From: Calvatia gigantea | Taxonomy: Eukaryota; Basidiomycota; Agaricomycetes; Agaricales; Lycoperdaceae | Assembly: GCA_025093985.1 (NCBI GenBank) | Contig: JACAAK010000002.1 | Coordinates: 2,170,001 to 2,234,000, forward strand | Length of the DNA: 64,000 bases | Reading direction: 5' to 3' | Part shown: piece by piece, positions 35,000-48,872 of the stretch | Position numbering within the stretch: the first letter of the stretch is position 1 | Layout of the letters: each line of letters begins with the position of its first letter | Notes under the pieces: model-generated | Told to the model about the DNA's origin: nothing | Database searches by the model: none | Seen by the model: the letters and a program-made list of their open reading frames with translations, nothing else | Made by a program: the position numbers and the translations under genes

Positions 35000-37900
35000 A
35001 TGGCCACAACAGCCAGCATCCCGCCTTACATGCTACCCGGCGTCACTGTTCAGCAGCCGTCTCATCTGGAAGGAGACGCTGGTCTTGCCACCGAAATCTT
35101 ACCAGGGCCTCCTTCGATTGCTTCAGTTCAGCAGGCCGCCCAAAAACGCGACCCCAGAAAACCTTCCACCGTCTTTTCCTATCTGCCTCCAGCAGATCCG
35201 GGATCCACATATTCTGGCATTATGCACGGTACTCTCATTGGCCAAGAGACCCAAGACGGCTTTCGCACAAAACGCTCCAGACCTGACAAGTCGTTAGTTT
35301 TCTTCTGCTCTCTTCCTCTTCCTTAGTTGACCACTTGCTTCACGTCATCCACTCGTCTGCTTTTGCGATGTCGCATCATATCAATTATTTGATATCACAC
35401 CTCTCGCAATGTCGTCGGCCCTCCCGGAAAAGAACGGCCTCAGGGCGTGCCCAACGTGCCTCTGCCCGCAATCAAAATGGGGCAACACCTGCTGTGCCCT
35501 TGGAGAGCACCAGCTCTGCGGATGGTCCACCACAATTCCATTCCGGACCATCCCCTATGGAAACAGAGAGTTTGACTGGCGTGGCGGACGACGAACCCGC
35601 CCTTTCTCGCTCCAACTCATCCCTCAATCTCCACGATCTTCCCGCCCCCACGTCCCATGGGAGAATGAAGCGCAAGGACAAAGGAAAGGGTAAAGAGGTC
35701 GATTCAACTCCTGTTAGAGTGAAAGAGGAGCCGAAAAACGTTTTTTTACCCTCCCCCGACCCCCTGACATCCAACTTGGTCAGTCAACTGTGTCCCGCTC
35801 AAAATTTGACTCATCCCTTTCTCAAGCTAAGCAACAACGATCATTGTTCATCCTGCCGCTCGAATGGCGATCTTGTGTACTGTGACGGATGTCCTCGAGC
35901 TTTTCACCTTTGGTGTCTCGATCCGCCCATCGAGAGCATCGAAGAGGGTGACAGCAGGTGGTTTTGTCCAGCTTGTGTGATACGTCAGGTGAGCAGGGTT
36001 TCTCCTTCCCCCATTGCCGTTGGCTCATCCTGCCCTAGCAACCACCCGCAAAGCCACCGCCTTCCCTTTTGTCGCCCTTGATCCACCATCTGAACGTGTC
36101 GATTCCAGTGGAGTTTCAGTTACCCGAAGATATCCGGACTTATTTCAAGGACGGTAAATGCCCCTATCCACTCAACCTCAGCACTCAATTAACCTCATCA
36201 TCCAGTGGGCACAGGCCCAAAAGGCAATTATGTCAACATGGCCGAATACAAGCCGCCCCGTCAAAAGTGAAGTTACTCTCATCGTCGTCCCTGAAGTAAT
36301 TTAAACATTTTTGTTTCTAGCCGCCTCGGACTTTTTGAAGACAGAGATCCTCATCGTTTAAAGGACAGAAATGGCGCGCCTGTACTATGCTTTCAATGTG
36401 GAATGTCTGCTCTTCCCAGTGGCCTCGCTGCTACGGCATCTGCGACAAAACGAACGAGGCGATCGTCTGTCCTCAAAGGCTCCCAGGAAGACAGCTGGAA
36501 AGGCATCGTCTCGTGCGATTTTTGCAATCTTCATTGGCATTTAGACTGCCTCGACCCTCCGCTTCCAGGCATGCCACCCTACAACAAGAAGTGGATGTGC
36601 CCCAACCACTCAGAAAAAGTTCTGGTACGTTGAATCCCTTCCACACTGATATGTAACCACATCTAATCAACGCTCTCACCTGTCAGCCCATCCGACGTAG
36701 AGTCCCAAAGTCAAATCCTTATCCAGTCATTGAAATTGACCAGCCAGGACAACTCAACAACGGCAATGTTGATATCATCCCTTCTGAAAGTCCGACCCAA
36801 ATACAGCAACCGAGCCGGGTTGCTACCGATGAAGTGCTGATAAACGGTCGCCGATATCGTGTTCCTGAACGGGCAATTATTCTTGATTTTTGGAGTAAAC
36901 TCAGTAAAACAAGTACCTTTCGTCGTTCGTGAGTTCCTCTTATCAATTCACGCGGCCTGATTCTGACAAGAATTTAGGGAAGAAAAGGCCGCAATTTCTT
37001 CTGCGGTGTCTTCCCCGCTTACGTCTCTTAGTTCACTAGACGATTTCGGAGAGGATCCGCGCAATGACACCGCCTTCGCTGAAGAAACCGATGAATTGAG
37101 GATAGCTGAGGTCTGCTGCTACACTATGCGCTTATCCTGGAGCTTTTCATTCAAAAAGCCTCATATACAGATGCTTTGCAATTTGAAGATAGGAAGGCCT
37201 CGGCCCTTTGCCGCGGGCAGTGTTTCGGGACGAAGGACGACTGATCGTGCTGTACAAACAGTTCCCGAGAAAGAGATACCCGTCAGAACAAGAGGCAGAA
37301 CCATCAACCTGCCCATCCATGTGAAAGTGCGCGCTTTATGTGATCCTAATTAGTGATGCGCTGGTTTAACCCCGTGTGCAGCGTCTTGCCAAAGCAGAAA
37401 CGGTCAACGGATACATTCGGCCCCATACAAATATTTCGACAGATCCGGCTAACTCCCCCGCGACATCTGTACCGACGGTGATAACTGTGAAAAGAAAACG
37501 TTCAGTCCAAAGTACACAACCCGAGGCTGGTATGCGCGAACTGAGGTCAAGGAGTAGAAATATAGTACAAAACCCGCCCGTCGCCAGCGTATCTCCCAGA
37601 GTGAGTTTATCCCGAAGCGCCTACGCTCAGCCAACAGATACGATTTACTTACCAGGAGGATGCTGCGAAGGTAAATAACACCACATTCGCGGAGAACGGC
37701 AGCAGTGAAGGATCAATTCCAGTCGCGCCTTCAAAGAAAGTTGTTCAGGTTAAGGTAACGATATATTGCTCCTTTGAAAGCACAGGCTCACCTAACCCGT
37801 GCACCAGGTGGAAGAATCGGACAACTCACTCGCCCTGATTAACGGCACCAATACAGACAATTCATCGATTAATATTCCGGCAAAGGTTTTTATTACATAT

Positions 37901-38313
37901 TCTAAGTAGGCTGTTAGAGATCCTCATATGCTTTATAGACAACCCCAAAACGCCGCGGACGACGGCCCACTGTGGCTAAAGAGGCAGAAGAGACGAAACC
38001 TGCTGGGCTTTCAAAGCGTGGGAGGAAGAGGAAGGAACGAGACGAGGACTCTACCTACAGGCCGAATGCATCCGATAGTGCAAAGGAGCGGAAAATAGAC
38101 CACGAGGAAAAACTGAAGAGGGTAACTCGAAGACGCAGTGTGCGCACTCCATCACGCTCCCGTATGCCCCCTCCAGTTTCTACTACAACTCTGAACGCCT
38201 CGTCTTCCGCACCTCCGACCCCTTCCCTCAAGATCCGCCTGCCGCGACTGAGCAATGTGGGCTCTCTCTCAGTAACCAATTCCGGGACTATAGGTACCTC
38301 AGGAAAGTCGTGA
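35000..38313 (+). CDS. Double PHD-finger protein, Rco1/Cph1-like (Rpd3S/Clr6 HDAC complex)
   Basis: Chromatin reader of the type that targets Rpd3S/Clr6-II histone deacetylase over transcribed genes. PHD1: DHCSSCRSNGDLVYCDGCPR AFHLWC ... RWFCPAC (Cys4-His-Cys3). Between the fingers, PVEFQLPEDIRTYFKDV is family-like. PHD2: CFQCGMS ... IVSCDFCNLHWHLDCLDPPL ... WMCPNH. After it come YRVPERAIILDFWSKL, a long disordered tail and an AT-hook-like TPKRRGRRP near 37940-37970. The tail ends SLSVTNSGTIGTSGKS. Start ATG at 35000 (MATTASIPPYMLPGVTVQ). The junction after the first exon is ambiguous: the donor at 35292 is fair, but the acceptor may be at 35432, giving an unusually long 141-nt intron before TASGRAQRASARN. 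Function assigned by architecture. Confidence 0.83.
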
Positions 38314-38669
38314 TGTCAACTCATCGATCACTTTTTGGCCAATATCCCGAAGGTTAAAATTATAACATGGAACTTAAGACCAGGGCCATCTTTATGATGG
38401 TGTCTATACTTTTCCTCCCAAGAGTAATTTAGTGTTTCTATAGGAGACATAATTTGTTTACTTGTCATCTACCATAGTCCCTCGCTCACTAGATGGTCCC
38501 TCTTTGACAACCTGTACTAGATTTCGCCAACCGCAAATTTCAAATCAAGTCACATTCCATGTGACGGCCTCCCTCCCTTTTGATCTGAACTCTGTCCCGA
38601 GATCCGCGATATTACATCATATGTGGAGGCCTCCTTCTCTCACTTTCCTCAAGGATTGCATCCGTCCAA
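38314..38669. other. Spacer between the PHD gene and tRNA dimethylallyltransferase
   Basis: About 356 bp, AT-richer than coding neighbours, no recognised feature. It must contain the terminator of the PHD-finger gene and the promoter of the next, codirectional gene. Confidence 0.6.
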
Positions 38670-40482
38670 ATGACATTGCGTCCTTTGATTGCAATTTGTG
38701 GAACGACTGGCGTCGGAAAGTCCAATATGGCCGTTGAACTGGCCCTCCGACTGAAAGGAGGAAACTTTAAATATGGTTGGCGTGGGGGCAAAATCATTAA
38801 TGCCGATTCCATGCAGGTATATGAAGGACTGGACGTCATCACGAACAAAATGCCCCATGAGGAGCGGAAAGGGGTCGAGCACCTCTTAATGGACTTCAAA
38901 AAGCCCGGTGAACAATATGTCGTTGGCCAATGGGTTCATGATGCCATTCAGCTTGTAGGTCTTTTTGCACCAATCATCCTCAAACACCATTGACTGACAG
39001 CGTTGGCTCGAGATTGATGAAATGCACGAGAACAGAGAAGTGCCAATCGTTGTTGGGGGAACGTCATATTGGATTCAACACCTAGTCTTCCCTGATCGGT
39101 TGATTGGCTCATCTCATAAGCGGTCAAATCCTCAAAGTATGGCGGAGGTACAGGACCTGGCTCCCGACAGCACAGACCCGGAAATACTCCGACTACTCGA
39201 GTCTCTGCCAGAATCTCCCCCTTCAGCTAGTGCGGACCCGGAGGCTGCGTTTCAGATGTATAACCTTCTTAACGTCATCGATCCTGTCATGGCTGCGCGA
39301 TGGCATTGGCGAGATACTCGAAAAGTACTGCGAAGCCTCGAGATTATTAAAGGAACGGGCCGTAAAGCGAGTGACATCGTTGCTGAACAAGCTTCGAAAA
39401 ACTCTGTCAGCAAGCCAAGGTTCGTTACTCATCGTGATGTCTGAGAGGACCACAAAGAACAAGCACAGATTCCGAACGTTATTCTTCTGGCTGTACGCGG
39501 AACCAAGTATTCTGGAGAAGCGATTGTACGAGCGCGTAGACAAGATGATAGAAGTGAGCACATTTTACCCCACTCGAAAATTTTACTGATCAGCCCTCAG
39601 CTTGGCTTACTCGATGAACTTCGTGCTCTTCGAAAGATAGCCTTAGAGGCCTCACTAACCAAACTTAACTCCACAGAAACCCCTGATACGGACTACAGCC
39701 TGGGTATATATCAAGCTATCGGTCCGTGCAGATCTTTTGGGCGAGAACAGAACTGTGACGGAATCTTAACTCAGGCTATAAGGAATTTCATGACTACCTC
39801 GTCACTTTTGGGGGTTCACCCCAGGAGTTTTCCAAAGCAGTGGATAGGATGAAGCTGTCGACAAGGCAATACGCAAAACGGCAAATATCTTGGATACGGA
39901 ATAAACTAATACCGACCATTAACTCTGCGAACAAGGAGAATGCACAAGCGGCAATATATCTATTGGACGCGACGGGTTGTGACAAGACATTCTTTACACG
40001 AGCCCATACTTACTGAAGTCTACTTGTTCCAGAATTAGGTGATCAGTGGACAACCAACGTTCAAGATCCTGCGATCAGGATCATGCAAGGTGAGTACCTG
40101 CGATAGACTTGTCCGGATGTAAAGCCTCACTGGGAATCAGATTTTCTTGATGAACTTGATGTACCAGATTCTAAGACATTGTCCAGAAGGGCTCGTGATA
40201 TGCTGACTGTCAACGAGAGAGATGTCCAGTGCGCCTAATTGAACCCTGCCTGTATGTTTAATGTTAAACTCCATTCACAGACCAGCAGCAGTGTTAGAAG
40301 CTCGGCGCAAAATCGTCTGTTCAGCATGTACCGTCGACGAAAACCGGCCCGTCATGATTGAACAAGGCTTGGAATGGGATGCTCACCAGAAGACAAGATC
40401 ACACAAACGCCTAGCAGCCAAGCAGAGCAAGGAAGGCGAGCAGGCGGTGCCGACACCTCCGGGCGACCAGAAGAGTAGCTGA
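38670..40482 (+). CDS. MOD5: tRNA dimethylallyltransferase (MOD5/TRIT1)
   Basis: Adds dimethylallyl from DMAPP to A37 of tRNAs reading UNN codons; acts in cytosol, mitochondria and nucleus. P-loop GTTGVGKSNMAVELAL at the N-terminus; IINADSMQVYEGLDVITNK (substrate/tRNA motif), MPHEERKGVEHLLMDF, VPIVVGGTSYWIQHLVF, RDTRKVLRSLEIIKGTGRK, LFFWLYAEPSILEKRLYERV, SLGIYQAI/GYKEFHDYL and STRQYAKRQISWIRNKL. A C-terminal matrin-type C2H2 zinc finger (VCSACTV ... WDAHQKTRSHKRL) is typical of eukaryotic enzymes. About eight short introns, all consistent in frame. Convergent with the FAS1 gene (117 bp). Confidence 0.95.
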
Positions 40483-40599
40483 TGTGTCATGTCAATAATA
40501 AATTATTTACACAGTAATTATTATTTTGGCAACAACGAACATGCCAATGCGACTAGACGTTAACACTTTGGGTTTACTTGGGGATGGGTCTCTCCAGAT

Positions 40600-42317
40600 T
40601 TAAGCAGAATCAGCCCACTGGACTAACCAATCCTCCCAATCCCCCCAAGAAGCATCGTAACCCTCGTCCGTCTGGTCTCGCAGGTGAGTATCATGACAGC
40701 CATGGTGATGACGCGGATTCAGAAGATGGTCCACCACATGAACGGCAGCGTTGCTGGTTACCACATCATGGACGAGAACTTGGTGATGATTGGCTGAGAA
40801 TTCTATTTCGGTCAAAGTTGGCTTGTTGGGACCGGGAACCGGAAGGGTGACTTCAGTCCTCTTAATGTGGGCGTGAACTGTACGATTATCAAGCAACGTC
40901 GGGAGATTGAGATGGCTGTTAGAAATGAGTTTTCCGTATAGGATGTGGGACTGCCGTCCACCAACACAGCCAGGTGCAGTATGATCAGACTTGTTGAACT
41001 GATAATCTATACGTTATATATCAGTCGTCGCTCGGCGCAGTGATGGAAAGGCCACACCTGAGTGGATCACTAGACCAGGTACAACATGATATTCAAGTAT
41101 CTTACGCAAAACCCTGTGACCGAAAGGCGAAAACAAAAAGAGCTTCAGTTTTTGTGGTAACCGTTCAAACGCTGCGTTATCCGGGGCGAATAGAGTGAGC
41201 GAAGGAGTTCCCAGAAGCTTCCGCCCATCTTTACCATCACCCCTGTCAACAAAGCGCAGGTCAACCTTATTGGTGAGTCCAGCGCGTTGGATGGCCGAAG
41301 TCTGGAAAAATATAAGCCAGGGAGAGGATTCGCGCAGGCGGGACGACACACGAGGATAGAAAACTGGTCGGGAGCCAAAAACAGCGTCAGGAACGCAGAG
41401 AATGGGGGCAACGGTGGGTGGTTGACAACATGGATAATACCTTCGGAAAATTGAGATATCTGGGGCTTAATGGGGGATTTACCGGCTTACCGTTGGATGC
41501 CTTTATGTTGGGATAAACCACCTTGGAGTAAAAATTGATAGTTATGGAGGGTGGTAACAATTTCTCTTCAACTCTAATGCGGAGAGGCTGTCCATCCAGA
41601 ACACCAGGGATACTTAACTTAGTTGCGTAAGTAGTATTATCGCCGAGCGAGAAAACGTCGACAGCTCCCGGCAAGACTTCATAGGCAAGGATAGCGCGAA
41701 TCAAGTGCTTGAGGAATTTCTTGCGGCGCTCCCTCTTTTTGTCACCGAGCCAAAAGGAGGTGTCGAGTTTCTCGGCAACGGACACAATATCATGCCAGTG
41801 GCAATTTTGGGTAAGAACAACGGGAGTAACATCGTTCTCGTCCAAGTTGTCGAATTGGAAAAGCTCGTCGCAACCAACATCATGACCGGGGAGTGCCCAG
41901 TCCGGGGTTGCAAAGAAAGTCAGACTAGAGAAAGCATAAAAACAAGCGGCACCAAGAAAAGGGGCGGGGGGGGCTTACTTGGCATCGTTGTCATCAAAAT
42001 AATCAACTGCATCAGCGAACTGGATGGCCCTTGCTAACTTGGAGAACCTAATATATGCACGTTTGAAAAGGCGGGGGGAAAATCCAATTTAACCCATACT
42101 TGGGGTCGCTTTTGATGATATCCCAAGTAGTATCTTCATGATGGTGTTTCTTCTCGACGGGTGGTCCTTCGAGTTGCGCGTCCTTAGCGGGGTCTGGAAT
42201 CGTGCGCAAAGGGAATTGATCGTTCCCAAAAGTGAGCATGTTTACACGACTCCATAACCCAAAGGTGGGTATGGCGGAGGCGAGGTTACCAAGGCACAGA
42301 AGGGGAATGAACAACAT
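40600..42317 (-). CDS. Secreted protein with two fasciclin (FAS1) domains
   Basis: Extracellular or cell-wall adhesion-type protein. The signal peptide is MLFIPLLCLGNLASAIPTFG. The first FAS1-like domain lies around WHDIVSVAEKLDTSFWL to HLIRAILAYEVLPGAVDV. The second carries the H1-type motif LTLFAPDNAAFERLPQKLK and the H2-type region ILEYHVVPGLVIHS, then VHAHIKRTEVTLPVPG and VHVVDHLL near the end. The C-terminus is His/Trp-rich (LNPRHHHGCHDTHL; YDASWGDWEDWLVQW) with no GPI signal evident. At least five introns; the exact junctions were not all resolved. Start is the first ATG followed by a signal sequence; an upstream GTG in frame is ignored. Confidence 0.83.
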
Positions 42318-42551
42318 TGTGAACGGTGTTGTGAACACATAGGATTAGTGTGGGTTTATATACAGTGTTATCCAAAGCTCCAAGAGTCTGAGATCGATGA
42401 CGGCATGAATGGGGATACATGCTCGGGTTCCAAGGTGTCTAGTATCAGAGGGAACTATATTACTCACGCAGTACATTTTTGTCTCTGTTTAGAATTGCGA
42501 GAGCGAGAGGGTCCCACAGGCCCTAATGAGGTTAGGTACCATCGAAATTGC

Positions 42552-44930
42552 TCACTCCACAATCTGTCGGAACTTGTCCTGAATCTCATTGTGCAAAGTG
42601 TCCATCTTCTGCTTGATCTGCTCCTTGCCCTGAGATGGTGACTGGAAGGGAGACGTGAAAGTCCGGTCTACAATAGGTTCTGTTTTGCACATTGGCTCAC
42701 CTCAAATTTCATCTGAGACAGTTTAAACATGATGTCTGCTGTGGAATCTTTGATCCTTGCAAATGTGAGATCGTTCTGATTCACGGCCTTTATTGCTGAG
42801 TCGTGAAAGGTGACAAAATTCTTCAACATAGCGCTGGTCTTGTAGAAGGGGCAGTATCGGTCGTACTCGCTCATCCCGTTCTGTTGAAGGAAGTCGTCCT
42901 TGAGCATTCTGGCAACTTCCAGCGTGATCTTGTCGGTTTCTCCCAGAGCACTCTTTCCGACTAACTGCACAATCTCAGCTAGATCCTCCTCCTTCTGAAG
43001 AATTTCTTTCGTCTTTGTTCGTAGTTCGACGAAACCGGGTTCTTCACGTTCATAATAAGGTTCCAAGACCTTTGTATATTTCGAATACGACAGGCTCCAG
43101 TTTACGGAGGGGAAATGCTTGCGCTGAGCGAGTTTCTTGTCAAGACCCCAGAAGACTTGGACGATACTAAGTGTTGCTGAGGTGACCGGATCCGAGAAAT
43201 CGCCTCCGGGAGGTGAGACGCTAGAAAAGTACAATGAGATTCAAAGGATAAGGCCCAAAGAAGACCAACGCACGCTCCGACGATAGAAACTGTGCCCTGA
43301 CGAAGAGGGTTGCCCAAGCAAACAACCTTACCCGTTCGTTCATAGAAACTGGCGAGTTTGGTGCCAAGATAGGCCGGGTAACCCGAGTCAGCGGGCATTT
43401 CCGCTAATCGGCCTGAGATTTCACGTAAGGCTTCCGCCCAACGGGACGTTGAATCCGCCATCATAGCAACATTAGATCCTTGGTCACGGAAGTACTCTGA
43501 CAGGGTAATGCCAGGTGTAGATGGAGGCCTCCCGGGCAGCGACGGGCATGTTGGAAGTGTTAGCGACAAGGGTAGTACGCTTCATGATGGGTTCTTGACG
43601 ATCGCCGACTTCCATTGTCAGTTCGGGGAACTAGTGGAATGTCAACGTAGCCCAGTGTTGGATGGTTAATAAGAGACGTACATCCATCAATACCTCAGCC
43701 ATCTACGAGAAGGATGAATTTCAACTGATGGTGATGTGATGCAAGGAACTCACTTCATTTCCGCGCTCACCACAACCAACGTAAACTATAATATCGCTGT
43801 TCGAAAATTTGGAGATAGCCTGCGAGATAACGGTCTTTCCGCAGCCGAAAGCCCCAGGGATGGCGGTTGTTCCCCCCTGCACACATCTTAATTGGGTATT
43901 AGGACATATATCTGAAACCAAGAACATAGGCGTACGGGAAGAGAGCGTCAAGAATACGTTGGCCAGTCAGTAGGGGATAGTCGGCAGTTAGTTTCTCTGT
44001 GACCGGGCGAGGTGCACGGACGGGCCAGAGTTGCAACATGGTGTGTTTAGTCGTCTTTCCTTCAAATTCTGTTTCCACGACTACGTCCTAATCCGAGGTC
44101 AAACGGGTCGTCGGGAACTAGGGCTCCACACTCACATCTACAGCGTAACTTCCTTGTTCAGCTATGTGTGTAATGGTTCCAAGCGCTCTTGGTTGCAACA
44201 TGATCTTATGGTTGTCGACGAGCGAGTTCTCATAGACGCTACCGAAGATATCACCTCCAGAGATGTGATCGCCTACCTGATTAAACTTCGTGGGTACAAA
44301 TCCAAGGATCTAAAGAAAAGGGGGCCTTACTTTGTAATTAACAGGTTTAAAATCCCACTTCAATGAGCGATCGAGAGCATCGGTGTTGATTCCACGGGGG
44401 ATATAGATAGACTTGGAGAGTTCTTGGATGGACTGAAAGGTTTGTCAGGAACTCAAGAACGGTCATGACCTGAATTGCGCTCACCCTTAATGGTCGCTGA
44501 ATGCCATCGACGATATTGCCCATAAGACCTAAGAAGTTGGTGAGCCACTATACATGGAGAGTAGGCGACTTGAAGTACCAGGTCCGAGTTCGACGCTCAG
44601 AGGTTTTCCTGTTCTGAGGACGGGATCACCAACGGTTACACCGGAGGTCTCTTCATAGACCTGGATGGTAGCCTTATCGCCCTCAATTCGAATGACCTCT
44701 AAGTTGAGACTCAGTGATATGATGCGAGGGGAAGTGGGGTAGGAATGGCACGCACCGCCAACAAGCTCATGGTGACCGACACGGACAAGTTCGTACATTG
44801 CAGCACCGACCATGTTTTCTGCAATGACAACGGGACCTGACACGCCAAAGACCTGACCAAATCTACTTTCGCGGTCCTCATCACGGATTTTTGCAAGGTC
44901 GCGCTTTGCATTCTGGAGGCCGCCCGCCAT
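42552..44930 (-). CDS. VMA1: V-type proton ATPase catalytic subunit A
   Basis: ATP-hydrolysing subunit of the V1 sector. Start [39 protein letters not shown]; the Walker [95 protein letters not shown]-terminus [10 protein letters not shown]. The Walker A region is uninterrupted, so no intein of the yeast VMA1 type is present. One clear anomaly: in the invariant [15 protein letters not shown] segment there is one extra base (43511-43514; TAC ACC T GGC ATT on the coding strand). In a conserved essential gene this points to an assembly error rather than a true null allele. Introns are short. Divergent from RPT1 with 149 bp between starts. Confidence 0.94.
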
Positions 44931-44993
44931 GGTTGTTCGCAGCAAGAGATCGCCTTTCCAAGCGACCTCATATCTCGGTCAGTGCCGACACAG

Positions 44994-44999
44994 CACGTG
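44994..44999. promoter_or_regulatory. CACGTG E-box in shared VMA1/RPT1 promoter
   Basis: CACGTG within CAGCACGTGACTGG, 64 bp from the VMA1 start and 81 bp from the RPT1 start. A central E-box also lies in the promoter of the other V-ATPase gene in this window (6782-6787), which makes common bHLH control of the pump conceivable. Confidence 0.4.
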
Positions 45000-45079
45000 A
45001 CTGGTGAACGCGTAATGAGAGTGGTTCAGTGGGGATTCCTGGCTGGACATACAACACTCTTTCACCATCTACCACAAAC

Positions 45080-46981
<1,902 letters not shown>

Positions 46982-47180
46982 ACAGAATAATCCACCAAGT
47001 ATAATATCATATCATACATAGGGATCGTTGTCGTGAGATGAATGAATAATAATGAATAGTGATGATTAGCGCCTACCTATACACTTTTGTGATGTATATG
47101 TTAGTGAGAAATGTTAAGATCCATCCGCCATGTCCTAGCGGCTCTTCCCTTACCATCTACATCACCTCTCGTCTTTGCAA

Positions 47181-48641
47181 ATGCTCATCGCTCGCGCAAT
47201 CCACACACGGGCACCCCAGCACTCTGCACAACTCTCAGAGCACCTCGCCAGATACGCCAGCATCGCCCCTCGTCCTATCAACCTCTCCCAACTCCTCTCC
47301 TTTGGCAGGCCTCTCACTCCAGATTCTGTCCTTGCCTCCGTCTCTTACACCCTTGCTGAGCTGCCAAGGCGACTAGCCACCCGTGCTCGCTCTCTCGAGG
47401 CTCTCCCTTTCATCGTCGGCACAAACCCTTACATCGCCAAGACCCTCAACGCCTACAAGGACAGCTTCGTCTGGCTCGCTACACATGCTCCCGTCACAAG
47501 TTTGCACGAGAACGAAGAATTCGTCGAGAAGCTCGCAGCTCTCGTCCAGAACCACGCGGATGATATCCCCACCATGGCTAAAGGGTGCGCTCCCTTCCCT
47601 TGCCTCGCAAGCTCACCCTTCCCCCTTTATGTATAGTACATGTACTCATTTCCCTCACAGTTTCCAGGAGTCCTCGCGATACATGTCCCAAACCCAGATA
47701 AGCAATTTCCTCGACGGCGCTATTCGCAACCGCATATCCATTCGCCTCATTGCCGAACAACATATCACCCTATCCAAAGCCTTGGCTGACGGTCTCGATG
47801 TCGATAATTATGTTGGTGTCGTCGATTCCCACTGCTCACCCCACAAAATGATACGCATGTGTGGATCCTTTGTTTCCGAGTTGTGTGAGGCAACCCTGGG
47901 TGCCAGCCCAGAAATCCTGATTGATGGAGACATAGATGCCACCTTCTCGTGAGTCGTCATCCGTCATCTTCAAATCCTGGATCGCATTTCCAACCTGATA
48001 CCCCAGATATGTGCCCGTTCATCTTGAGTACATCCTCACAGAGATCCTAAAGAACTCTTTCCGAGCAACAGTGGAGCATCACTACAAGACATATGCTAAT
48101 ACCACTACCAAACGCCTCCCGCATGTTATCATCACCCTCTCTCCTCCAATACCGTACAGCCCCAACCACGAGCACTACTTCTCCATCCGTATCCGCGACC
48201 AGGGAGGAGGCGTATCGCCTACTAACATGGCTCGCATCTTTTCTTATGCATTTACCACTGCCGGACGTGCTACTCAAGGAAATACCCAAGATGGTGATGT
48301 AGATGGAGGTCCCTACGCTGCCCAGCAAGTTGGTGGTAGTGCCGCTGTTGGCAATATGACCAATGGTGATGCTAGCCTATTTGGTGAAATTACGGGAAAA
48401 GGTCTTCAGACAGGTCTTGGCACAATTGCAGGCTTAGGCTATGGTCTGCCTATGGGTCGGCTCTATGCCAAGTCAGTATCCTCTTTGTTTTTTTCTCTCC
48501 CCTACCCTATTCCCTCCGACTCACAACTTGATCCACAGGTACTTTGGTGGTAGTTTGGACTTGTTCTCCCTGGAGGGATGGGGTAGTGATGTCTTCCTCA
48601 AGCTGCGGTGTTTAGACGAGGCTGGTGACTCAACCATCTAG
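47181..48641 (+). CDS. Mitochondrial PDK/BCKDK-family protein kinase
   Basis: Histidine-kinase-fold serine kinase that inactivates pyruvate or branched-chain ketoacid dehydrogenase in the matrix. N-terminal four-helix part: ARYASIAPRPINLSQLLSFG, VSYTLAELPRRLATRARSLE and LPFIVGTNPYIAKTLNAYKD. Then FLDGAIRNRISIRLIAEQHI. GHKL ATPase motifs: N-box VHLEYILTEILKNSFRATVE, G1 IRDQGGGVS, F-box FSYAFTTAGR and G2 GLGYGLPMGRLYAKYFGG. Four exons separated by introns near 47585, 47950 and 48475. The N-terminus is uncertain: I give the first ATG in the main frame (47181), but an upstream ATG at 47111 opens a presequence-like MLRSIRHVLAALPLPSTSPL that could join by an intron from 47171 to 47240 or by a one-base shift. 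Which dehydrogenase it targets cannot be told. Confidence 0.88.
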
Positions 48642-48872
48642 TTATCCTCCCCTCATAATGATCTAGTAGTTAATTGCTCATCTCACGGACTTGTGTTCAT
48701 TGCAAGCTAAGCTACGGGGACGAAGGTATGTGATAATCGATAGTAAAATATCAAACCCGAGAAAATGTGAAATACAGCAAACCCCAAGGTATCATCATGA
48801 ATAAAGCGACACAACAAGTTGGAAATGCAAATCAGATTGTAAGCATGAACACCGAAACTCAACTATTTTGTA

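Noticed and set aside
42552..44930. Possible intein in V-ATPase subunit A, as in budding yeast
   Set aside because: The Walker A region and its flanks are contiguous apart from normal short introns; there is no room for an intein.
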